Positions 48,941 to 57,261 of a stretch of 57,864 bases of DNA are shown one piece after another (the stretch's first letter is position 1; each line of letters starts with the position of its first letter). The notes beneath the pieces are model-generated. The model had not been told where the DNA came from, made no database searches, and was given only the letters and a program-made list of their open reading frames with translations. The translations under genes and the position numbers were made by a program. Source of the stretch: an uncultured Lachnoclostridium sp. (lineage in GTDB: Bacteria; Bacillota; Clostridia; Lachnospirales; Lachnospiraceae); contig CAMIWE010000005.1 in NCBI GenBank assembly GCA_946402335.1, forward strand, positions 1 to 57,864, read 5' to 3'.

Positions 48941-48968
48941 TTTGAAAGAATTGTTAGGGAGGTTTTGT

Positions 48969-49991
48969 ATGGCAAAGGTAGTTACGCTCGGTGAGATTAT
49001 GCTTCGGCTTTCCACACCGGGATATGAGCGCTTTTTACAGGCGGATAGCTTTGATGTATGCTATGGCGGAGGAGAAGCCAATGTTGCCGTTTCCCTCGCA
49101 AATTTCGGATTTGATGTGTCTTATGTCACAAAGCTTCCGAAGAATGAAATCGGGGAAAGCGCCATTGCATCGCTTCGTAAATACGGAGTGGACTGCAGCG
49201 ATATCGTACGCGGCGGCGACCGGGTCGGCATTTACTATCTGGAAACCGGTGCTTCGGTTCGTCCTTCGAAGGTAATTTACGACCGTGCGCATTCGGCTAT
49301 AGCCGAGGCGGTACCGTCGGATTTTGATTTTGATAAGATTTTCGAGGGGGCGGAATGGTTCCATTTTACGGGAATCACGCCGGCCATCAGCGATTCGGCT
49401 GCTGAGGTTACGAAGGCAGCATTGATCGCAGCGAAGAAGCATGGACTGACTGTTTCCTGCGACCTGAATTTCCGTAAGAAACTCTGGTCCAGCGAGAAGG
49501 CCCGCAAGGTTATGACGGACCTGATGCAGTACGTTGATGTATGTATCGGTAACGAAGAGGATGCCGATAAGGTTCTCGGCTTCAAGCCCGGCAATACCGA
49601 TGTTACAAGCGGTAAGCTTGAGCTTGCAGGGTATGAGGATATCTTTAAGCAGATGACGCAGCGGTTCGGATTCAAGTATGTGGTAAGTTCTCTTCGTGAG
49701 AGCATTTCCGCATCGGACAACAACTGGTCGGCAGCCATCTATGACGGAAAGACGTTTTATCATTCGCGCTCTTACAAACTCCATATTGTGGACCGCGTCG
49801 GCGGCGGGGATTCCTTTGCCGCAGGATTGATCTGCGGACTGCTTGATCATAAGAGCGGAGCGGAAGCGCTCGAATTTGCCGTAGCGGCAAGTGCTTTGAA
49901 GCACACGATTCCGGGCGATTTCAACTGTGTAACCAGAGACGAAGTACTTGCCCTTGCCGGCGGAGACGGCAGCGGTCGGGTACAGCGATAA
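48969..49991 (+). CDS. kdgK: 2-keto-3-deoxygluconate kinase (PfkB family)
   Basis: Phosphorylates 2-keto-3-deoxygluconate made by UxuA, giving KDPG for the Entner-Doudoroff aldolase (eda not in the window). The 340-residue ribokinase-fold protein has the N-terminal signature GGGEANVAVSLANFG. The C-terminal catalytic motif is VDRVGGGDSFAAGLICGLL, whose Asp is the base. The start ATG 48969 is behind TAGGGAGGTTTTGT. The specificity is inferred from the divergent uxaC and from uxuAB in the same window; the PfkB fold alone does not prove it. The DUF4867-like gene follows after 20 bp. Confidence 0.88.
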   Translation: MAKVVTLGEIMLRLSTPGYERFLQADSFDVCYGGGEANVAVSLANFGFDVSYVTKLPKNEIGESAIASLRKYGVDCSDIVRGGDRVGIYYLETGASVRPSKVIYDRAHSAIAEAVPSDFDFDKIFEGAEWFHFTGITPAISDSAAEVTKAALIAAKKHGLTVSCDLNFRKKLWSSEKARKVMTDLMQYVDVCIGNEEDADKVLGFKPGNTDVTSGKLELAGYEDIFKQMTQRFGFKYVVSSLRESISASDNNWSAAIYDGKTFYHSRSYKLHIVDRVGGGDSFAAGLICGLLDHKSGAEALEFAVAASALKHTIPGDFNCVTRDEVLALAGGDGSGRVQR

Positions 49992-50011
49992 AGGAAAAGG
50001 AGATTTTGATT

Positions 50012-50656
50012 ATGGGACTTAAGATTCAGAAAGTAACAGACGAAGCATTTGGCACTTACGGCCGCGTGGTTACCGGCTATGACACGAAGGAACTTCTTGA
50101 TGTATTGGTTAAGAAGACTCCCGCACCGGCTGACGCCGTTGTTTATGTTCCTTCCGATGCGAACCTGGAAGCTACTCCTGCCATGAAGGATTTTACAATG
50201 AACTGCTATGGCGGAATGCCGATCCAGATCGGTTACTGCAACGGTACGAACACGAAACTGAATTGCCTTGAGTATCATCGCGACAGCGAGATCGATATTG
50301 CCGCTGAGGACTGCATCCTTCTTCTTGCACGTCAGCAGGACTGCATGGGTAAGATGCTTGACACCTCCAAGGTAGAGGCTTTCTTCTGCCCGGCAGGCAC
50401 TGGCGTTGAGCTTTATGCCACGACGCTTCATTATGCACCTTGCAGCGCAAAGAAGGGTGACCACTTCCGCGTTGTTATCATTCTTCCGAAGGGCACGAAC
50501 CTTGAGAAGCCTGCTATTACCGTTAAGAACGACGATGATGCACGTCTTTTCGCAGCCAACAAATGGCTCATCGCTCATCCGGAAGCAGGAGAAGCAAAGC
50601 AGGGAGCCGTTATCGGTCTTACCGGCGAGAACATTGATATCATTGATCTGATCTAA
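50012..50656 (+). CDS. DUF4867-like cupin-type protein
   Basis: A 214-residue cytosolic protein starting MGLKIQKVTDEAFGTYGRVVTGYD. It resembles the uncharacterised DUF4867 family, with a ureidoglycolate-lyase-like cupin appearance. Possible metal ligands are His and Glu in LNCLEYHRDSEIDIA and His in LHYAPC. No signal peptide or membrane helix is seen. The start ATG 50012 is behind AAAGGAGATTTTG; the frame extends two codons upstream without support. Directly after kdgK, it is probably part of uronate use, perhaps as a sugar-acid isomerase or epimerase. This last point is an inference. Confidence 0.7.
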   Translation: MGLKIQKVTDEAFGTYGRVVTGYDTKELLDVLVKKTPAPADAVVYVPSDANLEATPAMKDFTMNCYGGMPIQIGYCNGTNTKLNCLEYHRDSEIDIAAEDCILLLARQQDCMGKMLDTSKVEAFFCPAGTGVELYATTLHYAPCSAKKGDHFRVVIILPKGTNLEKPAITVKNDDDARLFAANKWLIAHPEAGEAKQGAVIGLTGENIDIIDLI

Positions 50657-50695
50657 TCCGATTATAAAGCGCCCGGCGCAGAAAGAGGTAAAGGA

Positions 50696-51163
50696 ATGAA
50701 GTGTCCGTTTTGCGGAGATGAAAATACGAAGGTAATTGATTCCCGGCCTTCCGAGGAAACCAATGCGATTCGCCGCCGCAGACAGTGCGAGAAGTGCGGA
50801 AAGCGTTTCACGACATACGAGAAGGTGGAAACCATTCCTCTTGTGGTAATCAAGAAGGGAAATATTCGTGAAGCTTACGATCGTTCCAAGATCGAGGCAG
50901 GCGTATTCCGTTCCTGTCACAAGCGGCCCATCAGCGTATCCCAGATCACGCAGCTGGTAGATGAAGTCGAGAATGTTATTTTCAATATGGAAGAAAAAGA
51001 GATTCCGAGTTCCAAGATCGGCGAACTGGTTATGGATAAACTGAAGACGTTGGACGCGGTAGCATATGTAAGATTTGCGTCTGTATACCGTGAGTTTAAG
51101 GATGTCGGAACGTTCATGGACGAACTGAAGAAACTCCTTGACCATGAGGACAAGAAGAAATAA
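50696..51163 (+). CDS. nrdR: Ribonucleotide reductase repressor NrdR
   Basis: ATP/dATP-sensing repressor of ribonucleotide reductase genes. The 155-residue protein starts with the zinc ribbon MKCPFCGDENTKVIDSRP and RRRRQCEKCGKRFTTYEKVE. The ATP-cone domain follows (VVIKKGNIREAYDRSKIEAGVFRSCHKRPIS, in parts) and the C-terminal helical part YVRFASVYREFKDVGTFMDELKKLL. The start ATG 50696 is behind AAAGAGGTAAAGGA. Its targets (nrd operons) and NrdR boxes are not seen here. A terminator lies about 90 bp after the stop. Confidence 0.97.
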   Translation: MKCPFCGDENTKVIDSRPSEETNAIRRRRQCEKCGKRFTTYEKVETIPLVVIKKGNIREAYDRSKIEAGVFRSCHKRPISVSQITQLVDEVENVIFNMEEKEIPSSKIGELVMDKLKTLDAVAYVRFASVYREFKDVGTFMDELKKLLDHEDKKK

Positions 51164-51200
51164 GCCGTTACTTTGATTTTAGGTACAGCATATTTCACAG

Positions 51201-51224
51201 AAATCCGTCACGGATTTGTATAAT
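51201..51224 (+). other. Small palindrome followed by a TATAAT hexamer after nrdR
   Basis: AAATCCG (51201-51207) and CGGATTT (51211-51217) form a 7-bp stem with a TCA loop. TATAAT (51219-51224) comes right after, but no acceptable -35 is found 16-18 bp upstream. If active, it would make an RNA of roughly 60 nt ending at the terminator at 51257-51292. Confidence 0.35.
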
Positions 51225-51256
51225 TCAACGGAGTTATAAGAATAAGGTATCATTTT

Positions 51257-51292
51257 AAGGCAGCATTTTCCCAAAGAAGATGCTGTCTTTTT
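51257..51292 (+). terminator. Intrinsic terminator downstream of nrdR
   Basis: AAGGCAGCAT (51257-51266) pairs with ATGCTGTCTT (51280-51289), one G-U pair, and the T run ends at 51292. Confidence 0.85.
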
Positions 51293-51324
51293 ATATGCAA
51301 TGCCAATGGAAGGGAGCGGACGGA

Positions 51325-51406
51325 CGCGGGTACAATGATAGATAATTAAACTATGTATCCGCGCGGGGTAAGAATCGGCACTTCGGTTTTTAGGGACGGT
51401 TCTTTT
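51325..51406 (+). other. Two-hairpin leader upstream of comM
   Basis: First stem: CGCGGGTAC (51325-51333) with GTATCCGCG (51355-51363), one G-U, enclosing an AT-rich loop with an inner ATAG/CTAT pair. Second stem: AAGAATCG (51370-51377) with CGGTTCTT (51397-51404), followed by TT, terminator-like. A TACAAT -10-like hexamer overlaps the first stem (51331-51336) but has no -35. Together with the nrdR terminator this fills the 273-bp gap, the longest in the window. Confidence 0.45.
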
Positions 51407-51436
51407 CGGGCGGAATAAACGGAACGGAGTGGGCTT

Positions 51437-52975
51437 ATGTATTGTGTCGTGAACAGTCTTTCCCTCTCGGGAATTGATGCGCTTCCCGTACGGGTGGAGG
51501 TGGATGTCGGAAACGGGCTTCCGGGAATCAATATGGTCGGTTACCTCTCGGCGGAGGTGCGGGAAGCAAGAGAACGGGTGCGGGTGGCACTTCGAAATGC
51601 AGGTTATCCGGTGCCTGCCAAGAAGATTACGGTGAATCTGTCTCCGGCCGATATCCGAAAGGAAGGAACCGGCTTTGACCTGGCCGTCGCCATCGGGATT
51701 ATGGCAGGTCTTGAATGGATTCCGCAGGAGCTGACGAGTGACGCCTGCTTTTTAGGGGAAATCGGACTGGACGGCGTGATCCGGGCGGTACCCGGAGTAT
51801 TGTCCTGTACTTATGCGGCCAAGGCGGAAGGATTTCGGAGAATCTTTGTACCTTTTGATAATGCGCAGGAAGCCGGTATGGTTGACGGAATCGATGTATA
51901 TGCTCCGAAGACGCTGTCGGAATTGATTGAGCATTTCATAGGAGAGAACCCGATACCGCCGGTGGAACGGGAATTTCATGCAAGCCCTTCGGAAAGCAGG
52001 GAGGATTTTGCCGATATCAGCGGACAGTTTCTTGCAAAAAGAAGCGCGGTTATTGCCGCGGCGGGCGGACATAATCTGTTGCTTCTCGGTCCGCCCGGTT
52101 CCGGAAAGACAATGCTTGCAAGACGGATTCCCGGAATTCTTCCCGCGATCACGCCGGAGGAAAGCATTGAACTGACGAAGATTTACAGTGTGGCAGGTTT
52201 GGTACGTCCCGAAGAGGGAAGAATCATGATGAGGCCGTTTCGTAATCCCCATCATACCTGTACGCTTGCCGGCATGGCGGGAGGCGGTTCGAGACTACCG
52301 GTACCCGGGGAGATCACGCTTGCCACAAACGGGGTGCTTTTCCTTGACGAACTGCCGGAATTTCGGAGGGAATGCATTGAAGCCCTTCGTCAGCCGCTTG
52401 AAGAGCACCGGGTCGTGATCTCAAGGCTTTATGGCAGTTATTCCCTTCCGGCGTCCTTTCTTTTAGTGGCTGCGATGAATCCGTGCCCGTGCGGGTATTT
52501 TCCGGACCGAAATCGTTGTAACTGCAGCCCGGACCGGATACGACGGTACATCGGAAAGATCAGCCAGGCCGTGATTGACCGGATAGATTTATGCGTGGAA
52601 ATGAGCGCCGTGCCGTTTACGGATATTTCCAAACGAAACCGCGGGGAATCCAGTACGGAACTTCGAAAAAAAGTGGAAGCATGCCGAAACATTCAGGCGG
52701 AGCGGTACAGGGAGGAGGCGTTTCGAATCAATTCGCAAATGCCTTCCTCGGTATTAAATAAATACTGCCTGATGACCGAAGCCGCGGAACGAAAGCTTGC
52801 CACAGCCTTTCAAAAGCAGGGCTTCAGCGCAAGGCTTTACGACCGCATCCGAAGGGTCGGCAGAACGATTGCTGACCTTGCGGGAGTGGAACGGATTGAT
52901 GAAGAGCATATCGCGGAAGCCGTCATGTACCACGCAACCGATATCGGAAGGAGGCATACCGGGCAATATGGGTAA
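51437..52975 (+). CDS. comM: ComM/YifB family Mg-chelatase-like AAA+ ATPase
   Basis: A hexameric helicase-like ATPase. In naturally transformable bacteria ComM promotes branch migration of incoming DNA. The N-terminal Lon-like domain begins MYCVVNSLSLSGIDALPV and includes VNLSPADIRKEGTGFDLAVAIG. The ATPase has Walker A LLGPPGSGKTMLARRIPG and Walker B VLFLDELPEF. The zinc-like MNPCPCGYFPDRNRCNCSP, then the C-terminal chelatase helical domain (RIRRVGRTIADLAGVERIDEEHIAEAV), follow. At 512 residues it is full length. The start ATG 51437 is preceded by ACGGAGTGGGCTT. It overlaps dprA by 8 bp. Confidence 0.95.
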   Translation: MYCVVNSLSLSGIDALPVRVEVDVGNGLPGINMVGYLSAEVREARERVRVALRNAGYPVPAKKITVNLSPADIRKEGTGFDLAVAIGIMAGLEWIPQELTSDACFLGEIGLDGVIRAVPGVLSCTYAAKAEGFRRIFVPFDNAQEAGMVDGIDVYAPKTLSELIEHFIGENPIPPVEREFHASPSESREDFADISGQFLAKRSAVIAAAGGHNLLLLGPPGSGKTMLARRIPGILPAITPEESIELTKIYSVAGLVRPEEGRIMMRPFRNPHHTCTLAGMAGGGSRLPVPGEITLATNGVLFLDELPEFRRECIEALRQPLEEHRVVISRLYGSYSLPASFLLVAAMNPCPCGYFPDRNRCNCSPDRIRRYIGKISQAVIDRIDLCVEMSAVPFTDISKRNRGESSTELRKKVEACRNIQAERYREEAFRINSQMPSSVLNKYCLMTEAAERKLATAFQKQGFSARLYDRIRRVGRTIADLAGVERIDEEHIAEAVMYHATDIGRRHTGQYG

Positions 52976-54113
52976 TTCGTATGACATCTGGCTTTCCTCT
53001 GCGGTTTCGACGGTTGCACACATCGATCATCTTTTAGAATGGTTCGGGGATGCGGAAGGCGTATTTTACGCTGATCCGAAAAGAATCGAAGAAGATACGG
53101 TGCTGACGCCTTCCGAGAAGATGTATCTTACGGCTCTTAACAAGGACGAAAGCCGGAAAAGCCGTTATGAATATGTTTGCAGAAACGATATCCGTATGAT
53201 CTGCCGGACAGAGAAGGAATATCCGAAACGGTTTGACTGCCTTACGGACCGACCTTACGGAATATTCGTACAGGGAAAGCTTCCCCTAGGGGACGCGCCG
53301 GCAATTGCCGTGGTCGGATCAAGAAGAGCAGGAACCTACGGAACCAATGTCGCTGAGCATTTTACGAAGGTACTCTCGGCGGCAGGCGTTGTCATCGTCA
53401 GCGGTCTCGCCATGGGAATCGACGGAATCGCCCATAGGAGCGCATTGACGCAAGGAGGCATGACCGTCGGCGTGCTCGGTTCCGGCATCGGCGTGCCTTA
53501 TCCGAAAGAAAACTGGCAATTGTATCAGGATATGCGAAAGAATGCATGCGTGATATCGGAACACGGTCCCGGGGTACCGCCGCTGAAACAGAATTTTCCT
53601 CACCGGAACCGTCTGATCGCGGCATTGGCGGACGGAATTCTTGTGGTGGAAGCCGCCTGCCGGAGCGGAACGCTCATCACGGTTGACCGGGGATTAGAGC
53701 AGGGAAAGGATATTTTCGCGATACCCGGAAGAATCGGAGACCGTAACAGCGAAGGATGCTTGAATCTGATCCGGCAGGGGGCCTGTATGCTGACGGAACC
53801 GGAGCAGATTCTCGGCGAACTGGCGGCGCATTATCCATCCTTTAAACGGTATTGCAGCGATTTTCAGCAGCTTTCTTTTCAGTTTTCGAACGCATTTGAC
53901 AATTTTAATGAAAATTCTGAAAATTTGATTTTGGGTATTGCAAGGGATGAAAAAGTAGTGTATGATTTGTGTCGTTTGGACGCCAGACACTTCGACGAAC
54001 TACTGTCGGAAAGCGGATTTTCCGTCGGAAAACTGTCCGAAGTGCTTTATTCCCTGCAACATAAGGGAATCGTCCGGCAGGATGTTCCGAATTATTACTC
54101 AAGAAGAGGATAA
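52968..54113 (+). CDS. dprA: DNA processing protein DprA
   Basis: Loads RecA on incoming single-stranded DNA during transformation. The 381-residue protein has an N-terminal SAM-like helical region. The Rossmann core carries VVGSRRAGTYGTNVAEHF, GLAMGIDGIAHRSAL, GVLGSGIGVPYPKEN and FPHRNRLIAALADGILVVEAA. A C-terminal winged helix (VYDLCRLDARHFDELLSESGF) completes it. The start ATG 52968 is behind AAGGAGGCATACC, overlapping comM. The linker before the winged helix is AT-rich in DNA and carries promoter- and CodY-box-like sequences. Whether this organism is transformable is not shown. Confidence 0.95.
   Translation: MGNSYDIWLSSAVSTVAHIDHLLEWFGDAEGVFYADPKRIEEDTVLTPSEKMYLTALNKDESRKSRYEYVCRNDIRMICRTEKEYPKRFDCLTDRPYGIFVQGKLPLGDAPAIAVVGSRRAGTYGTNVAEHFTKVLSAAGVVIVSGLAMGIDGIAHRSALTQGGMTVGVLGSGIGVPYPKENWQLYQDMRKNACVISEHGPGVPPLKQNFPHRNRLIAALADGILVVEAACRSGTLITVDRGLEQGKDIFAIPGRIGDRNSEGCLNLIRQGACMLTEPEQILGELAAHYPSFKRYCSDFQQLSFQFSNAFDNFNENSENLILGIARDEKVVYDLCRLDARHFDELLSESGFSVGKLSEVLYSLQHKGIVRQDVPNYYSRRG
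53911..53925. promoter_or_regulatory. CodY-box-like sequence inside dprA
   Basis: AAAATTCTGAAAATT matches the CodY consensus AATTTTCWGAAAATT at 13 of 15 positions. It ends 12 bp before the -35 of the promoter-like sequence at 53938-53966. Confidence 0.45.
53938..53966 (+). promoter_or_regulatory. Possible promoter for topA-codY inside dprA
   Basis: -35 TTGCAA (53938-53943), 17 bp spacer, -10 TATGAT (53961-53966). It is oriented towards topA and codY, and lies in a locally AT-rich coding stretch, so chance is possible. Confidence 0.5.
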
Positions 54114-54179
54114 GAGTACGGAACACCCAAAAGAACGGCAGGCCAAGCGTAATGGGCCATGCCGAAACCGGAGGATGTT

Positions 54180-56465
54180 ATGACGAAACAATCCGTTGCA
54201 GAAACGACCATTGTTAAAGATAAGACGGAAACCGCGGAAACCGGAAAGACCGCGAAGAAAACGGCTGTAAAGACCGCGAAGAAAACGGCTGTAAAGACCG
54301 CAAAGAAAACGGCTGCTAAGAAACCCGCCGTAAAGAAAACCGCGGCGAAGAAAACTACGGCTAAGAAAACTACAACTAAGAAAACCGCAGCCGCGAAAAA
54401 GCCGGCAACCAAAAAGGCAACGGCCGTAAAGAAAGCGGCAGCTTTAAATACGGAAGCAAAAGAGGTTTCCGTAAAGAACGACAAACCGAAGAATCTGGTT
54501 ATCATGGAGTCTCCCGCGAAAGCGAAGACCGTCAAGAAATATCTTGGCTCAAACTACGATGTTCTGGCATCGGGCGGACATGTCAGAGATCTTCCCAAAA
54601 GCCGTCTCGGCGTAGACGTGGATGGTGATTTCGATCCGCATTATATTACCATTCACGGAAAAGGCGACGTCCTTTCCGCACTCCGTAAAGCAATTAAAAA
54701 ATCCGATAAGATTTATCTCGCAACCGACCCGGACCGTGAGGGAGAGGCGATTGCATGGCATCTTCGTGAGCTTTTGAAACTTGAGGATAAGAAAACCTAC
54801 CGTATTACCTTCAACGAAATTACGAAGAATGCCGTAAAGAATTCGTTAAAGAATGCCCGTGAAATCGACATGAATCTTGTAGACGCCCAGCAGGCAAGAC
54901 GTGTGCTTGACCGTATGGTGGGCTATGAGATCAGCCCGATTCTTTGGAGAAAGGTGAAAAGAGGCTTAAGCGCCGGCCGTGTACAGTCGGTAGCGCTTCG
55001 CATGATCTGCGACCGCGAGGCCGAGATCGCCGCATTTGTCCGTGAGGAATACTGGAAGATCAACGGCGCATTTGTCTTCCAAGACGGAAAGAAGCCGATT
55101 CAGGCTTCCTATTACGGAAAGAAGGGCAGAAAAGCCAATCTGCATAACGAGGCGGAGACTGACAAGGTGCTTGATGCGATTCGTAACGCCACCTTTACGG
55201 TAACCGAAGTGAAGGAAAGCCAGCGCAGGAAAAATGCGCCGCTTCCGTTTACGACCAGTACGCTTCAGCAGGAAGCCTCGAAGGTTCTCAATTATTCGAC
55301 GCAGAAAACCATGCGTCTTGCCCAGCAGTTATACGAAGGCGTTGATGTAAAGGGCCATGGAACGCTTGGTCTGATCACCTACCTGCGTACCGATTCCACG
55401 CGTATTTCTGAGGAAGCGGACGCAGCTGTTAAACAGTATATTGCCGCCGAAATCGGTTCGGACTATGTTGCCCCGACCGCGAAGGAAGCAGAGACCGGAC
55501 GTCGGATCCAGGATGCGCACGAAGCAATTCGTCCTTCCTATGTAAACCTGTCGCCCGATGCACTGAAAAACGACCTTTCAAGAGAACTCCTTCGTCTTTA
55601 TCAGCTGATCTGGAACCGTTTTGTTGCAAGCCGCATGAAGCCCGCGGTGTATGCCGTAACCGGCGTTAAGATTGAAGGAAACGGACACGTCTTCACGAGT
55701 TCGTTCAGTGCCGTCAAATTCGACGGATACGAGAAGGTTTACCGCCTTTCCGATGAAGATGAGGAAGGCCGGTCAGCCGGAAAGATTCCGAAGGAGGGCG
55801 ATGCAGCCGTATCCGCGGAACTCTTTAAGGAACAGCATTTTACGCAGCCTCCGGCACATTTTACCGAAGCAAGCCTCGTAAAAGCAATGGAGGAGACCGG
55901 TATCGGACGGCCGAGTACCTATGCGCCGACGATCACGACCATCCTTACAAGACATTATGTTGCTAAAGAAAAGAAGGACCTGTTCGTCACCGAACTCGGC
56001 GAGGCCGTAAATGACCTTATGAAACAGGCTTTCCCGTCGGTTGTCGCAACGGACTTCACCGCAACGATGGAAACGCTTCTTGACGGCGTCGAGGAAGGCA
56101 ATGTTGCCTGGAAGACGGTCGTTAAGAATTTCTATCCGGACCTGCATGAAGCAGTCAAAGAAGCCGAGTCCACCCTCGACAGCGTGAAGGTTGCCGATGA
56201 GGTATCGGATGTTGTCTGTGAACAGTGCGGACGGACCATGGTATATAAATACGGCCCGCACGGCAAATTCCTTGCCTGTCCCGGCTTCCCGGAATGCCGC
56301 AACACGAAGATGATCATCGAGCACAGCGGAATTCCGTGTCCGAAATGCGGAAAGGAACTGATCGTCCGTCATACCAGAAAAGGACGAAGATATTATGGTT
56401 GTACCGGTTATCCGGATTGTGATTTCATGAGCTGGCAGAAGCCTAAGGACGGGGGCGAAGCATGA
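54180..56465 (+). CDS. topA: DNA topoisomerase I with a Lys/Ala-rich N-terminal tail
   Basis: Relaxes negative supercoils (type IA). The first ~105 residues are an unusual basic tail of AKKTAVKT and AAKKTTAKK repeats. The Toprim domain then starts with NLVIMESPAKAKTVKKYLGSNYDVLASGGHVRDLP (in parts), and the ATDPDREGEAIAWHL acidic metal site is present. The active-site Tyr is in GLITYLRTDSTRIS. Two C-terminal Cys4 zinc ribbons (CEQCGRTMVYKYGPHGKFLACPGFPEC, in parts; CPKCGKELIVRHTRKGRRYYGC) close the 761-residue chain. ATG 54180 is chosen for CGGAGGATGTT; 54159 is an alternative. It overlaps codY by 4 bp. Confidence 0.96.
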   Translation: MTKQSVAETTIVKDKTETAETGKTAKKTAVKTAKKTAVKTAKKTAAKKPAVKKTAAKKTTAKKTTTKKTAAAKKPATKKATAVKKAAALNTEAKEVSVKNDKPKNLVIMESPAKAKTVKKYLGSNYDVLASGGHVRDLPKSRLGVDVDGDFDPHYITIHGKGDVLSALRKAIKKSDKIYLATDPDREGEAIAWHLRELLKLEDKKTYRITFNEITKNAVKNSLKNAREIDMNLVDAQQARRVLDRMVGYEISPILWRKVKRGLSAGRVQSVALRMICDREAEIAAFVREEYWKINGAFVFQDGKKPIQASYYGKKGRKANLHNEAETDKVLDAIRNATFTVTEVKESQRRKNAPLPFTTSTLQQEASKVLNYSTQKTMRLAQQLYEGVDVKGHGTLGLITYLRTDSTRISEEADAAVKQYIAAEIGSDYVAPTAKEAETGRRIQDAHEAIRPSYVNLSPDALKNDLSRELLRLYQLIWNRFVASRMKPAVYAVTGVKIEGNGHVFTSSFSAVKFDGYEKVYRLSDEDEEGRSAGKIPKEGDAAVSAELFKEQHFTQPPAHFTEASLVKAMEETGIGRPSTYAPTITTILTRHYVAKEKKDLFVTELGEAVNDLMKQAFPSVVATDFTATMETLLDGVEEGNVAWKTVVKNFYPDLHEAVKEAESTLDSVKVADEVSDVVCEQCGRTMVYKYGPHGKFLACPGFPECRNTKMIIEHSGIPCPKCGKELIVRHTRKGRRYYGCTGYPDCDFMSWQKPKDGGEA
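54252..54323 (+). repeat. 24-bp tandem repeat in the topA tail
   Basis: Units at 54252-54275 and 54276-54299 are identical and encode AKKTAVKT; the unit at 54300-54323 is a diverged third copy. It is a recent in-frame duplication within the low-complexity basic tail. Confidence 0.85.
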
Positions 56466-57232
56466 GCGTTCAACTGTTAGACAAAACCAGAAAACTGCAG
56501 AAATTACTGCATAACAACCAGAGTTCCGAGAAGGTCGTTTTCAACGACATCTGCGGAGTCCTGTGCGATATTCTCGAGTCCAATGTCCTGGTTCTGAGCC
56601 GTAAAGGAAAGATTCTCGGCAGCGGAAAGCGGGAGGATATTGCCCTTTTAAAAGGCCTGCTTACGGATTCCCTCGGTACGTATATTGACAATGCCATGAA
56701 CGAACGTCTGTTGAACATTCTCTCGACAAAAGAGAATCTGAACCTGCAGATGCTCGGCTTCGAGGCATCGGACTGCAACGGCTATTTTGCGATTGCCGCA
56801 CCCATCGATATTGCCGGCAACCGGAACGGTACGCTGTTTTTGTACCGTACCGCCAAGCAGTATTCGATTGACGACATCATTCTTGCCGAATATGCAACGA
56901 CGGTTGTCGGGCTTGAGATCGTTCGTTCCAAGAATGAGGAATCGGCTGCATTCCTTCGGGGACAGAAGGTTGCGGAGTCCGCATTTGCCTCCCTTTCCGT
57001 AATGGAAGTGGAAGCGGTGGGGCACGTATTCAACGAGCTTGAGGGCATGGAAGGGATTCTTGTTACGAGCCGTGTTGCGGACAGGGCACATATTACCCGT
57101 TCCGTGATCGTAAATGCGCTTCGTAAACTCGAAAGTGCCGGCGTGATCGAATCCCGTTCCTCCGGAATGAAAGGCACTTTCATCAAGGTTTTAAATAAGA
57201 ATATTTACAATTATCTGCCGAAGAAAAACTGA
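56462..57232 (+). CDS. codY: Global transcriptional regulator CodY
   Basis: Repressor that responds to branched-chain amino acids and GTP and binds AATTTTCWGAAAATT sites. The 256-residue protein starts MSVQLLDKTRKLQKLLHN. The N-terminal GAF domain (to ~155) includes LVLSRKGKILGSG and YFAIAAPIDIAGNRNGTLFLYR. The winged helix-turn-helix at the C-terminus is ILVTSRVADRAHITRSVIVNALRKLESAGVIESRSSGMKGTFIKVLN (read in parts), nearly invariant in CodY. It overlaps topA by 4 bp (ATGA). RpsB follows with its own promoter. Confidence 0.97.
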   Translation: MSVQLLDKTRKLQKLLHNNQSSEKVVFNDICGVLCDILESNVLVLSRKGKILGSGKREDIALLKGLLTDSLGTYIDNAMNERLLNILSTKENLNLQMLGFEASDCNGYFAIAAPIDIAGNRNGTLFLYRTAKQYSIDDIILAEYATTVVGLEIVRSKNEESAAFLRGQKVAESAFASLSVMEVEAVGHVFNELEGMEGILVTSRVADRAHITRSVIVNALRKLESAGVIESRSSGMKGTFIKVLNKNIYNYLPKKN

Positions 57233-57261
57233 TCCGGCACGTCATTATAAAAGAACGGTTG

